Part shown: positions 51,291-58,888 of the stretch, piece by piece | How positions within the stretch are numbered: the stretch's first letter is position 1 | How the letters are laid out: each line of letters starts with the position of its first letter | From: Psychroserpens algicola | GTDB lineage: Bacteria; Bacteroidota; Bacteroidia; Flavobacteriales; Flavobacteriaceae | Direction: 5' to 3' | Assembly: GCF_014526325.1 (NCBI RefSeq) | Contig: NZ_JACNMJ010000001.1 | Span: 496,001 to 560,000, forward strand | DNA length: 64,000 nucleotides | Notes under the pieces: model-generated | What the model saw: the letters and a program-made list of their open reading frames with translations, nothing else | What the model was told of the DNA's origin: nothing | The model's database searches: none | Translations under genes and position numbers: made by a program

Positions 51291-52835
51291 TTATTTGATT
51301 TCCTTACCATTTTTGTCAAAAAAATGATATTCAAGATATGTGTAAGCATCTCTAGGTAAAACTTTTACCCATTTTTTGTGTTCTAAAAACCATTTAGAAC
51401 GTACTGATGGAAACCCTTTGGTTAAAAAGGCTGCTATAAATGGATGCGCATTTAAGGTTATCTTTTTATAGTCTTTTTTGAAAAGCCTTTCTAGGTCTTG
51501 CGTAATGTTTTGAATCACTTTAATAGGTGCTTCAATTTCACTACCTGCAACACCATTAGGATTTTCTTCTTTTGTTTTAATGTTGCGTTCTGGGCGAACA
51601 CGTTGTCTGGTAATTTGTATTAGACCAAACTTACTAGGCGGCAAAATTTTGTGTTTTGCCTTATCATCTTTCATTTCGTCACGAAGATGATTGTACAATT
51701 TTTTTCGATTCTCTGCTTTATTCATATCAATAAAATCTACTACGATAATGCCTCCCATATCACGTAAACGCAATTGTCGGGCAATTTCTGAAGCAGAAAT
51801 CATATTAACTTCTAGAGCAGTGTCTTCTTGATTTTTTTCTTTGTTAGATCTGTTCCCACTATTGACATCAATAACATGCATCGCTTCGGTGTGTTCTATC
51901 ACCAAATAAGCACCTTTTGCCATAGATACTGTGCGACCGAAAGACGTTTTGATTTGACGTTCGATGCCGAACTTTTCATAAAGTGGCACGCCATTTTTGT
52001 ACATCTTAACTATTGATTCTTTTTTAGGAGCAATTTCTTGAACATAATCTTTAATTTGTTCATACAGCACTTCGTCATCTACTGTAATTCCTGAGAATGA
52101 ATCGTCAAAAATATCTCTTAAAATAGAAGAGGCTTTGTTCATTTCACTCAAGACTTTACTAGGATGATGTGCTTTGTTTAATTTTCTACACATTGCTGTC
52201 CATCTATTCAGCAAATTCTGTAAATCTTTGTCGAGTTCGGCAACTTTTTTGCCTTCTGCGACCGTACGAATTATAACTCCAAATCCTTTTGGTGTTATAC
52301 TCTTGACCAAACGCTTTAAACGTTCTTTTTCTTCTTTAGATTCAATTTTTTGAGAAATTGAAATACGATCAGAAAATGGTACCAAAACTATATAACGACC
52401 AGCAATAGATAACTCGCTACTAATACGAGGACCTTTGGTTGAAATTGGTTCTTTTACAATTTGTACTAATAGAGACTGATTTGACTTTAAAACATTGGCT
52501 ATGCTTCCGTTTTTGTCAATATCTTTCTCAAACTGAAAATTTTTCAGTAAAAAATCGGTATGTCTACCTGCGCTTACACGTTTAACGAATTTTAAAAGTG
52601 AAGGCAATTTTGGTCCTAAATCATGATAATGCAAAAATGCATCTTTTTCATAACCTACATTTACAAATGCAGCATTTAGACCAGGAACAGCTTTGCGTAT
52701 TTTGGCAATAAATATATCACCAACAGCAAAGTTGTTATCATCTTCATCTTTGTGTAACTCGATAAGTTTTCCATCTTTTAATAAGGCAAAATCAACAATA
52801 TCAGAACTCGATCTAATAATCAATTCTTTTTCCAT
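51291..52835 (-). CDS. rng: Ribonuclease E/G family protein
   Basis: A 514-residue endoribonuclease of the RNase G branch, without the long C-terminal scaffold of RNase E. The S1 RNA-binding region is visible as VGDIFIAKIRKAVPGLNAAF, followed by YEKDAFLHYHDLGPK. The catalytic domain has GAYLVIEHTEAMHVIDVNSG (first catalytic Asp) and GGIIVVDFIDMNKAENRKKL (second Asp). It matures 16S rRNA 5' ends and starts mRNA decay in other bacteria. It is followed downstream on the same strand by no gene; upstream lie a 29-residue basic protein and HU, a common order in this group. Confidence 0.95.
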   Translation of the reverse strand: MEKELIIRSSSDIVDFALLKDGKLIELHKDEDDNNFAVGDIFIAKIRKAVPGLNAAFVNVGYEKDAFLHYHDLGPKLPSLLKFVKRVSAGRHTDFLLKNFQFEKDIDKNGSIANVLKSNQSLLVQIVKEPISTKGPRISSELSIAGRYIVLVPFSDRISISQKIESKEEKERLKRLVKSITPKGFGVIIRTVAEGKKVAELDKDLQNLLNRWTAMCRKLNKAHHPSKVLSEMNKASSILRDIFDDSFSGITVDDEVLYEQIKDYVQEIAPKKESIVKMYKNGVPLYEKFGIERQIKTSFGRTVSMAKGAYLVIEHTEAMHVIDVNSGNRSNKEKNQEDTALEVNMISASEIARQLRLRDMGGIIVVDFIDMNKAENRKKLYNHLRDEMKDDKAKHKILPPSKFGLIQITRQRVRPERNIKTKEENPNGVAGSEIEAPIKVIQNITQDLERLFKKDYKKITLNAHPFIAAFLTKGFPSVRSKWFLEHKKWVKVLPRDAYTYLEYHFFDKNGKEIK

Positions 52836-52980
52836 GTTGTTAATTTTAATCTATCTCAATTCATTTTGAAACAGATGGATTTTATTTTGACACAGGATAT
52901 TTAATCCAGCAAACTCATGCACCACGTAGGTAAAACGCAATGAAACTCATGAATTTTATATCAAAGAACGTTGTTTTTAT

Positions 52981-53018
52981 AAATTGAAAAAGTAGTTAAA
53001 AAACTACTTTCTCAATTT
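52981..53018 (-). terminator. Hairpin overlapping the stop codon of the 29-residue basic gene
   Basis: A 17-bp stem with one mismatch (arms beginning AAATTGA and ending TCAATTT) around a four-base loop. It overlaps the last bases of the stop codon at 53017-53019, so ribosomes ending there would cover the stem. Confidence 0.55.
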
Positions 53019-53106
53019 ATTTCTTTTTGTGACGATTAGCGCGTCTACGTTTTTTACGCTTATGCGTCGCTACCTTGTGTCTTTTTCTTTTTTTACCACT
53101 TGGCAT
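53017..53106 (-). CDS. 29-residue highly basic protein (possible small ribosomal protein)
   Basis: A short gene encoding MPSGKKRKRHKVATHKRKKR then RRANRHKKK. Twenty of 29 residues are Lys, Arg or His, as in small ribosomal proteins such as bL34 or bL36. The same protein is widespread between HU and rng in Flavobacteriaceae. A Bacteroidota-specific small ribosomal protein (bL38) was described from a Flavobacterium ribosome structure, and this may be it, though I cannot confirm identity from memory. Its compact size and conservation argue that it is translated. It lies 38 bases downstream of HU on the same strand. Confidence 0.75.
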   Translation of the reverse strand: MPSGKKRKRHKVATHKRKKRRRANRHKKK

Positions 53107-53144
53107 AAATAAGTCTTTTTTAAATTAATGTTTGTTTTAATGTT

Positions 53145-53435
53145 TTAGTTGACCTCAACATTGGTCTTAACACCTTCTACAAATACTTTTGCAGGTTTAA
53201 ATGCAGGAATATTGTGTGCTGGTATCTTAATTGTTGTGTTTTTTGAAATATTACGTCCAGTTTTTTCAGCTCTTGTCTTTACGATAAAACTTCCGAAACC
53301 TCTAAGGTACACGTTATCTCCTCCTTCTAATGAAGATTTTACTTCTTCCATGAATGTTTCAACTGTTGCTTGAACATCTCCTTTCTCAATTCCTAATTTG
53401 TCAGAAATTTTAGCTACTATATCAGCTTTTGTCAT
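53145..53435 (-). CDS. HU/IHF family DNA-binding protein
   Basis: A 96-residue histone-like protein. The N-terminal helices TKADIVAKISDKLGIEKGDV and the beta-arm region YLRGFGSFIVKTRAEKTGRN match HU and IHF; NTTIKIPAHNIPAFKPAKVF carries the Pro that intercalates DNA. It bends and compacts DNA as a dimer. A TATATTTG box (53477-53484) stands about 40 bases upstream. The downstream basic 29-residue protein gene may share the transcript. Confidence 0.93.
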   Translation of the reverse strand: MTKADIVAKISDKLGIEKGDVQATVETFMEEVKSSLEGGDNVYLRGFGSFIVKTRAEKTGRNISKNTTIKIPAHNIPAFKPAKVFVEGVKTNVEVN

Positions 53436-53476
53436 TGTTATTAATTTTTAGGGTTATCTATTAATTATAAGGGATG

Positions 53477-53484
53477 CAAATATA
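53477..53484 (-). promoter_or_regulatory. Probable promoter of the HU gene
   Basis: On the minus strand TATATTTG (-7 type) is preceded 21 bases upstream by TTG, the spacing known for Bacteroidota promoters. It is the best-formed such pair I noticed in this window. Confidence 0.6.
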
Positions 53485-53542
53485 GGTAATTTAATTTCAA
53501 TATTTCAAGCGTAATTAATTAAAATTTAACCTAGTAAAGATT

Positions 53543-53550
53543 TATTTTTG
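53543..53550 (+). promoter_or_regulatory. Probable mutY promoter -7 box
   Basis: TATTTTTG followed by CAAATATT, 19 bases before the mutY ATG at 53570. Confidence 0.45.
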
Positions 53551-53569
53551 CAAATATTTATTCTTTTAA

Positions 53570-54610
53570 ATGAATTTTACGAAAATTTTAACACATTGGT
53601 ATTCAGTAAATAAGAGGAGTTTGCCTTGGCGAAATACTAAAAATCCCTATTACATTTGGTTGTCTGAAATAATTATGCAGCAAACTCAAATTAAACAAGG
53701 ATTACCATATTATGAAGCTTTTGTTACCAATTACCCAACGGTTTTTGATTTGGCTCAGGCAAATGAACAAGATGTTTTGAAACTCTGGCAAGGTCTCGGT
53801 TATTATTCTCGTGCTCGAAATTTACATGCTTCAGCCAAATACATAGCTCACGAATTAAACGGCCACTTCCCTACAACTTACTCCGACTTACTAAAATTAA
53901 AAGGTGTTGGTGATTATACTGCCAGTGCTATTGCTTCAATTTGTTTTAATGCACCTACGGCTGTTGTTGACGGCAATGTTTACAGAGTACTTTCCAGATA
54001 TTTTGGGATAGACACTCCTATTAATAGTACTAAGGGCATTAAAACGTTTAAAACTTTAGCAACGACCTTACTGGATACTAAAAACCCTGGAGATTATAAT
54101 CAGGCAGTTATGGAATTTGGTGCTACACAGTGCAAACCTAAAAATCCAGATTGTACTGTATGCCCTTTAAAAAACAGTTGCGAGGCACTTCAACAACATC
54201 GTGTTGATCAACTTCCTGTTAAACTTAAAAAAACTAAAGTCACAAACAAACATTTCAATTTTTTAGTATTCATTTCCGAAGATCAAAGAACACTCTTTGA
54301 AAAACGTTCTGAAAAAGGAATTTGGCAAAATCTGTATCAGTTCCCTTTGATAGAAAGTGAAGATGCAATTTTGTCTGAAGACTTTAAAACCCATCCTTTA
54401 GTTAGTCGGTTTTTTGACACTATTGACTTTTCATATAGTCTTTACAATACTGAAACGATAATTCATAAACTATCGCACCAGCACTTATACACAAAATTTT
54501 GGATTATTGAAGTGAAACAACTTCCTGAAAAAGGTATTCCTATTTCAAAACTAAAAACGTATCCTACACCTATATTGATAGGTAATTTCATAGATTCTTT
54601 TAACTTTTGA
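53570..54610 (+). CDS. mutY: A/G-specific adenine DNA glycosylase
   Basis: A 346-residue base-excision enzyme that removes adenine mispaired with 8-oxoguanine. The catalytic Glu33 lies in SEIIMQQTQI, the helix-hairpin-helix is LKGVGDYTASAIASI with a following catalytic Asp in VVDGNVYRVLSR, and the 4Fe-4S ligands are in CKPKNPDCTVCPLKNSC. A C-terminal NUDIX-like domain (NFLVFISEDQRTLFEKRSEK) recognises 8-oxoG. In Flavobacteria it commonly precedes ssb, gldE and gldD, as here. Confidence 0.95.
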   Translation: MNFTKILTHWYSVNKRSLPWRNTKNPYYIWLSEIIMQQTQIKQGLPYYEAFVTNYPTVFDLAQANEQDVLKLWQGLGYYSRARNLHASAKYIAHELNGHFPTTYSDLLKLKGVGDYTASAIASICFNAPTAVVDGNVYRVLSRYFGIDTPINSTKGIKTFKTLATTLLDTKNPGDYNQAVMEFGATQCKPKNPDCTVCPLKNSCEALQQHRVDQLPVKLKKTKVTNKHFNFLVFISEDQRTLFEKRSEKGIWQNLYQFPLIESEDAILSEDFKTHPLVSRFFDTIDFSYSLYNTETIIHKLSHQHLYTKFWIIEVKQLPEKGIPISKLKTYPTPILIGNFIDSFNF

Positions 54611-54740
54611 CGCAGTGCTTTCAAAATTTTAGCAACTTAAAACATACTGTTTTTATTGCTTTATAACTAGTTAAAGCTAATTATGGGCTTTCATATTTTT
54701 TTTATACTTTTATTAACCAACTTATTGATTTCAAAATGTT

Positions 54741-54748
54741 TAATTTTG
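54741..54748 (+). promoter_or_regulatory. Probable ssb promoter -7 box
   Basis: TAATTTTG on the plus strand, 21 bases before the ssb ATG at 54770. No clear -33 element is visible. Confidence 0.45.
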
Positions 54749-54769
54749 CAGTCTAAATTAAAATGAAAT

Positions 54770-55222
54770 ATGTCAGGAACATTAAATAAAGTGATGCTTA
54801 TTGGGCATTTGGGAGATGAAGTTAAGATGCATTATTTTGATGGTGGAAACTGTGTTGGACGATTTCCGTTAGCAACGAATGAAACTTATACCAACAAGCA
54901 AACTAATGAACGTGTCACCAATACCGAATGGCACAATATTGTGGTTCGCAACAAAGCAGCCGAAATTTGTGAAAAGTACTTATCTAAAGGTGATAAAGTC
55001 TATATTGAAGGACGCCTCAAAACCAGAAAATGGCAGGACGATAAAGGTGCAGACCGTTATTCTACCGAGATTCAGTGTACTGATTTTACATTTTTAACAA
55101 CTAAAAATGAGAGTCAAGGTGGAAATTCGCCATCTTCAAACCCTCAGCAAGCGGCTCAAAAACCTGCTGCAAATCCTGTTTCTGAACCTTTAACTGAAGA
55201 TAACGATGATCTTCCGTTTTAA
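54770..55222 (+). CDS. ssb: Single-stranded DNA-binding protein
   Basis: A 150-residue SSB. The OB fold (about residues 1-110) includes GTLNKVMLIGHLGDEVKMHY, EWHNIVVRNKAAEICEKYLS and GDKVYIEGRLKTRKWQDDKG. A flexible Ser/Pro/Gln-rich linker leads to the acidic tip LTEDNDDLPF, the docking peptide for partner proteins. The tip is nearly the same as that of the DUF3127 protein at 21309-21680. The gene follows mutY with a promoter-like box and precedes gldE by 25 bases. Confidence 0.97.
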   Translation: MSGTLNKVMLIGHLGDEVKMHYFDGGNCVGRFPLATNETYTNKQTNERVTNTEWHNIVVRNKAAEICEKYLSKGDKVYIEGRLKTRKWQDDKGADRYSTEIQCTDFTFLTTKNESQGGNSPSSNPQQAAQKPAANPVSEPLTEDNDDLPF

Positions 55223-55247
55223 ATAAACTAAACTTAAATTATTTACC

Positions 55248-56555
55248 TTGGATCCTGAACCCACGAGTTTAATAATCACAATGCTTTCGGTAAACGTATC
55301 ATTCGTTTCTGGACTTATTTTACTTTTTATTTTACTATTGTTTTCTGCATTAATTTCTGGTGCTGAAGTTGCATTTTTCTCACTAATCAAATCTGACATT
55401 GACGCAGGTTTAGAAGAGAATCCAAAAAAATTTAATATTATTTCAAAGCTTCTCTCGCGTCCAAAAAAACTATTGGCTACAATCCTTGTTGCTAATAATT
55501 TTATCAATATCGGGATTGTTATTTTGTTCTCCTATTTAGGAGAAACCATGTTTAAAAACATTGAGGTCACCTGGATGAGATTTATTTTAGAGGTCGTTGT
55601 CATCACCTTCTTAATTTTACTCTTCGGAGAAATCGTCCCTAAGATTTATGCGAGTAGAAATCGTGTTAAATTTTCAACATTTATGGCCATTCCTTTACAG
55701 GTTTTAGATGTGATTTTTTCACCCATAAGCTTACCAATGCGACATGTTACTCTAACGATTCATAACAAGTTAGGTAAGCAAAAATCTAATCTTAGTGTTG
55801 ATCAACTTTCACAAGCCTTAGAATTAACTACCGATGGAGACACTACTGTTGAAGAGCATAAAATATTACAAGGTATTGTTTCCTTTGGAAATACAGACAC
55901 CAAGCAAGTGATGCGTCCTAGAATGGATATTTTTGCGCTTAATGAAGACACGCCGTATATTGATATAATTCCTGAAGTCATTAAAAATGGATATTCTAGA
56001 ATCCCAGTTTATAAAGATAGCATTGACAATGTTACTGGTATTTTATATATCAAAGACTTACTACCACACATAGAGCGTAAAGAGTTTGAGTGGACCACAT
56101 TACTTCGCGAACCGTTTTTTGTACCTGAGAATAAAAAACTGGATGACCTTATGGTCGAATTCCAAGAGAAAAAAGTCCATTTAGCTGTTGTTGTCGATGA
56201 ATATGGTGGCACCTGTGGAGTTGTATCCTTAGAAGATGTTATTGAAGAAATTGTAGGTGATATCAGTGACGAATTTGATGACGATGATGTTATATACACC
56301 AAAATTGATGATAAAAATTATTCGTTTGAAGGTAAGACTACTTTAAAAGATTTCTATAAGATTTTGAAATTTAATGATGAAGCAACTTTTGAAGAATACA
56401 AAGGTGAAGCTGAAACCATTGCTGGGTTTGTTTTAGAGATTTCTGGTATTTTCCCAAGACGTCACAGTAAAATAAATTTCAAAAATTACGTTTTCACTAT
56501 AGAAGCAATTGACAAAAAACGTATTAAACAGATTAAGTTTACTATTTTAGACTAA
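55248..56555 (+). CDS. gldE: Gliding-motility protein GldE (CorC/CBS family), TTG start
   Basis: A 435-residue membrane protein. The DUF21/CNNM-type membrane domain (about residues 20-190) has several helices (GLILLFILLLFSALISGAEV, FINIGIVILFSYLGETMFKN), followed by a CBS pair (DTKQVMRPRMDIFALN, then VVVDEYGGTCGVVSLEDVIE) and a CorC/HlyC-type C-terminal domain. GldE supports GldD in gliding motility and T9SS function in Flavobacterium johnsoniae. The start is a TTG giving MDPEPTSLII, which fits homologues; the first ATG would drop 11 residues. Its stop overlaps the gldD start by one base. Confidence 0.93.
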   Translation: MDPEPTSLIITMLSVNVSFVSGLILLFILLLFSALISGAEVAFFSLIKSDIDAGLEENPKKFNIISKLLSRPKKLLATILVANNFINIGIVILFSYLGETMFKNIEVTWMRFILEVVVITFLILLFGEIVPKIYASRNRVKFSTFMAIPLQVLDVIFSPISLPMRHVTLTIHNKLGKQKSNLSVDQLSQALELTTDGDTTVEEHKILQGIVSFGNTDTKQVMRPRMDIFALNEDTPYIDIIPEVIKNGYSRIPVYKDSIDNVTGILYIKDLLPHIERKEFEWTTLLREPFFVPENKKLDDLMVEFQEKKVHLAVVVDEYGGTCGVVSLEDVIEEIVGDISDEFDDDDVIYTKIDDKNYSFEGKTTLKDFYKILKFNDEATFEEYKGEAETIAGFVLEISGIFPRRHSKINFKNYVFTIEAIDKKRIKQIKFTILD

Positions 56556-57136
56556 TGACCTTAAAAAAAATTATTATTCCACTACTGGCTGTTGCTTGTT
56601 TTTCTTGTGGTAACGACCCATTACCTAAGCCTAAAGCCATGTTGAGGCTAGAGTATCAAAAACCAGAATACTCCAAAGTAGATGTACGCTTACCTTTCAC
56701 TTTTGAAAAGAATAGCAATGCCGATAAAATTTCAAACATCAAATTAGATGGTATTAACAATACGTATGGTGTTGATATCAATTATCCTAAAATGAAGGGC
56801 ACCATCTATCTCACTTACAAAAAAGTCAATGCTACAAATCTTGACACCTTACTGAGAGACGCTCAAAATTTAACTCAAAAGCATACGATAAAAGCCGATG
56901 AGATTGAAAGTATCATATATGAAAATCCTAGTCAAAATGTGTATGGGATGTTTTATGAGGTTGGTGGCAATGCTGCATCTCAATCTCAATTTTATGTAAC
57001 AGATAGCATCAATCACTTTTTAAGTGGTTCTTTATACTTTTATGCGAAACCCAATTATGATTCGATATATCCAGCTGCAGTATATCTTAAAAACGATATC
57101 AAGCATATTATGGAAACAATAGCGTGGAAAAAATAA
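56555..57136 (+). CDS. gldD: Gliding-motility lipoprotein GldD
   Basis: A 193-residue lipoprotein. The lipobox is ACFSC (Cys18). The mature part opens with GNDPLPKPKAMLRLEYQKPE and YSKVDVRLPFTFEKNSNADK, and ends GSLYFYAKPNYDSIYPAAVY then KNDIKHIMETIAWKK, all typical of GldD. It is needed for gliding and T9SS function in F. johnsoniae. It overlaps gldE by one base. The T9SS cargo at 2161-4326 would depend on such machinery. Confidence 0.95.
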   Translation: MTLKKIIIPLLAVACFSCGNDPLPKPKAMLRLEYQKPEYSKVDVRLPFTFEKNSNADKISNIKLDGINNTYGVDINYPKMKGTIYLTYKKVNATNLDTLLRDAQNLTQKHTIKADEIESIIYENPSQNVYGMFYEVGGNAASQSQFYVTDSINHFLSGSLYFYAKPNYDSIYPAAVYLKNDIKHIMETIAWKK

Positions 57137-57161
57137 CGATATGCATTTTGTATTAATACTA

Positions 57162-57195
57162 AAAAAAGCCTTGACAAATTTGTCAAGGCTTTTTT
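57162..57195. terminator. Bidirectional terminator after gldD
   Basis: Palindrome with 15-bp arms (core GCCTTGACA/TGTCAAGGC), AATT loop and A/T runs at both ends, between convergent genes. Confidence 0.9.
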
Positions 57196-57223
57196 AATAT
57201 TCTAGTGAAAATGATTAACTCAA

Positions 57224-58876
57224 TTAGTTAGCAACCCATTCTCCACCCATTTTGATTAGGCTGAAATCTTCTGTAGCGTTACTTCCGATATAAACATCAA
57301 CAGTAACAATATACTTTTGCTCTTCAGCTGCTCCTGGATCTAAATTGTCTAAAATTAAACCTAAAGCAGTGATCATCATCTCGTCACTCCAGTTTGTGCT
57401 TCCTCCAGTTCTATTGAAGTTACCAAAGTTATCAAGGTTACCTGCTGCAGCTTCAAAACCTGGCTCATCAATTAATGCAGCTGCGGCTAAACTATAATCA
57501 GAACCTTCTAAGGTATATCTAATCGTATTATCTGGTACCCAAATACCATTTTCTAATCCAAACTGTAAAGAAGTTTCAATAACACTTTCATGACCTATCC
57601 ATTCTCCGTTAGTATACGTGTATAAGTTACCTCTTGTTCCTAATCCGCTGTTACTTGAGAAGTACTTGTAAATCACAAAGATTTCATCTTCTTCCTGAGC
57701 AAAAGGATAGTTAAGTTCTAAAAATGTTGGTAAGTAGTTATCAGCTGGTGTACCACTACTAAAGTTATTGAAAGCACCTGGTTGTCCAGAACCTTCACCC
57801 ATTGAATCGTAATCAGAAGTACTTAAATAGTAAACACCTTCAGCAGCTTCCCATTCACCACCTTCGTATACGAAATACTCACCTTTAGCATCTGTTTCGC
57901 CAGAAACACCAATAGCTCTTACAGCTAAATCCTGCACTCTCCATCTTGGAGAATCTGAATCTGTAGAACTATACTTAAGTGCAATATGAATTGTTTCGTC
58001 ATCATAATCTGAAAAATCAAAATCTTCTGAAGTTGTTAAATTTCCGTAGATCGTTTTATCAAAAGCAAAAGCCTCCCAAGTTGCAGCCATGATATCTCCT
58101 CCAGTTGTATAGTCTGTAGATACTAAAATATCGATTAAAGTATCATCACCTAAGAAGTCGATTTCCTGAGTAATCTGTAATAATAAATCAGACTGACCTG
58201 TTAGGTCAATTTCAGGAGAAACTAACCATTCTTCGACAGCATTAGGCATTGTAGTAAAACCAGAACCTTGAACATTAGATGAACCAACTGTCCATCCTAA
58301 ATCGGCAGGTCCAGAAACATCTATAGATTCAAAACTATCGTAATCTGCAGGGAACTCAGCGCTATATAAGTTAGCTAAACCAATTTCAGGAGTTGCTACA
58401 TACTGGTCATACTCCACAAGAACGATTTGTCCTTCTGTTGGTGCTGCAATTTGAGCACTTAATACAGCTGGAATCTCTTCAGTTGGATCAACATTTGGAT
58501 AGAATCCAAAAGCATCACTTCCTGTTGTAGCATAATCAGCATTTGTAAATTCATAAGTATCGGCACCTGTGTAATCACTTACACCTTCTGCAGATCCTAC
58601 AAATAAGTTATACGTTACCAGAGCAGAAGAACCATCTCCAAAGAAAGGGTATCTGTCGGCTAGTAAACCTGGTATAGCAATTCTAGCATCTTCATCAGAG
58701 CTAAAGTTTCCGAAATCTAATTCTAACTCGTCATAATCATCATCAGTTAATGTATACTCTACATCTCCAATAACTGGATTATCCTGATTAGCAAGATCAT
58801 TATTAATATCTTCAACAGGATCACATCCTGTGAAAATTGCGCCTAAAAAGGCTAATACATAAACTATTCTTTTCAT
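57224..58876 (-). CDS. Surface lipoprotein with choice-of-anchor-J-like and DUF5017-like domains
   Basis: A 550-residue lipoprotein: LGAIFTGCDP gives the lipidated Cys18. The first third is acidic (IGDVEYTLTDDDYDELELDF, NFSSDEDARIAIPGLLADRY). The middle shows SPEIDLTGQSDLLLQITQEI with FDFSDYDDETIHIALKYSST, the pattern of a choice-of-anchor-J or DUF5017 beta domain. The C-terminal third contains repeated NYLPTFLELNYPFAQEEDEI and YTNGEWIGHESVI-type Trp repeats. It lies 12 bases downstream of a SusC-like receptor gene and is probably its surface partner, binding a still unknown ligand. Confidence 0.85.
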   Translation of the reverse strand: MKRIVYVLAFLGAIFTGCDPVEDINNDLANQDNPVIGDVEYTLTDDDYDELELDFGNFSSDEDARIAIPGLLADRYPFFGDGSSALVTYNLFVGSAEGVSDYTGADTYEFTNADYATTGSDAFGFYPNVDPTEEIPAVLSAQIAAPTEGQIVLVEYDQYVATPEIGLANLYSAEFPADYDSFESIDVSGPADLGWTVGSSNVQGSGFTTMPNAVEEWLVSPEIDLTGQSDLLLQITQEIDFLGDDTLIDILVSTDYTTGGDIMAATWEAFAFDKTIYGNLTTSEDFDFSDYDDETIHIALKYSSTDSDSPRWRVQDLAVRAIGVSGETDAKGEYFVYEGGEWEAAEGVYYLSTSDYDSMGEGSGQPGAFNNFSSGTPADNYLPTFLELNYPFAQEEDEIFVIYKYFSSNSGLGTRGNLYTYTNGEWIGHESVIETSLQFGLENGIWVPDNTIRYTLEGSDYSLAAAALIDEPGFEAAAGNLDNFGNFNRTGGSTNWSDEMMITALGLILDNLDPGAAEEQKYIVTVDVYIGSNATEDFSLIKMGGEWVAN

Positions 58877-58888
58877 TGTTCTATTTTT

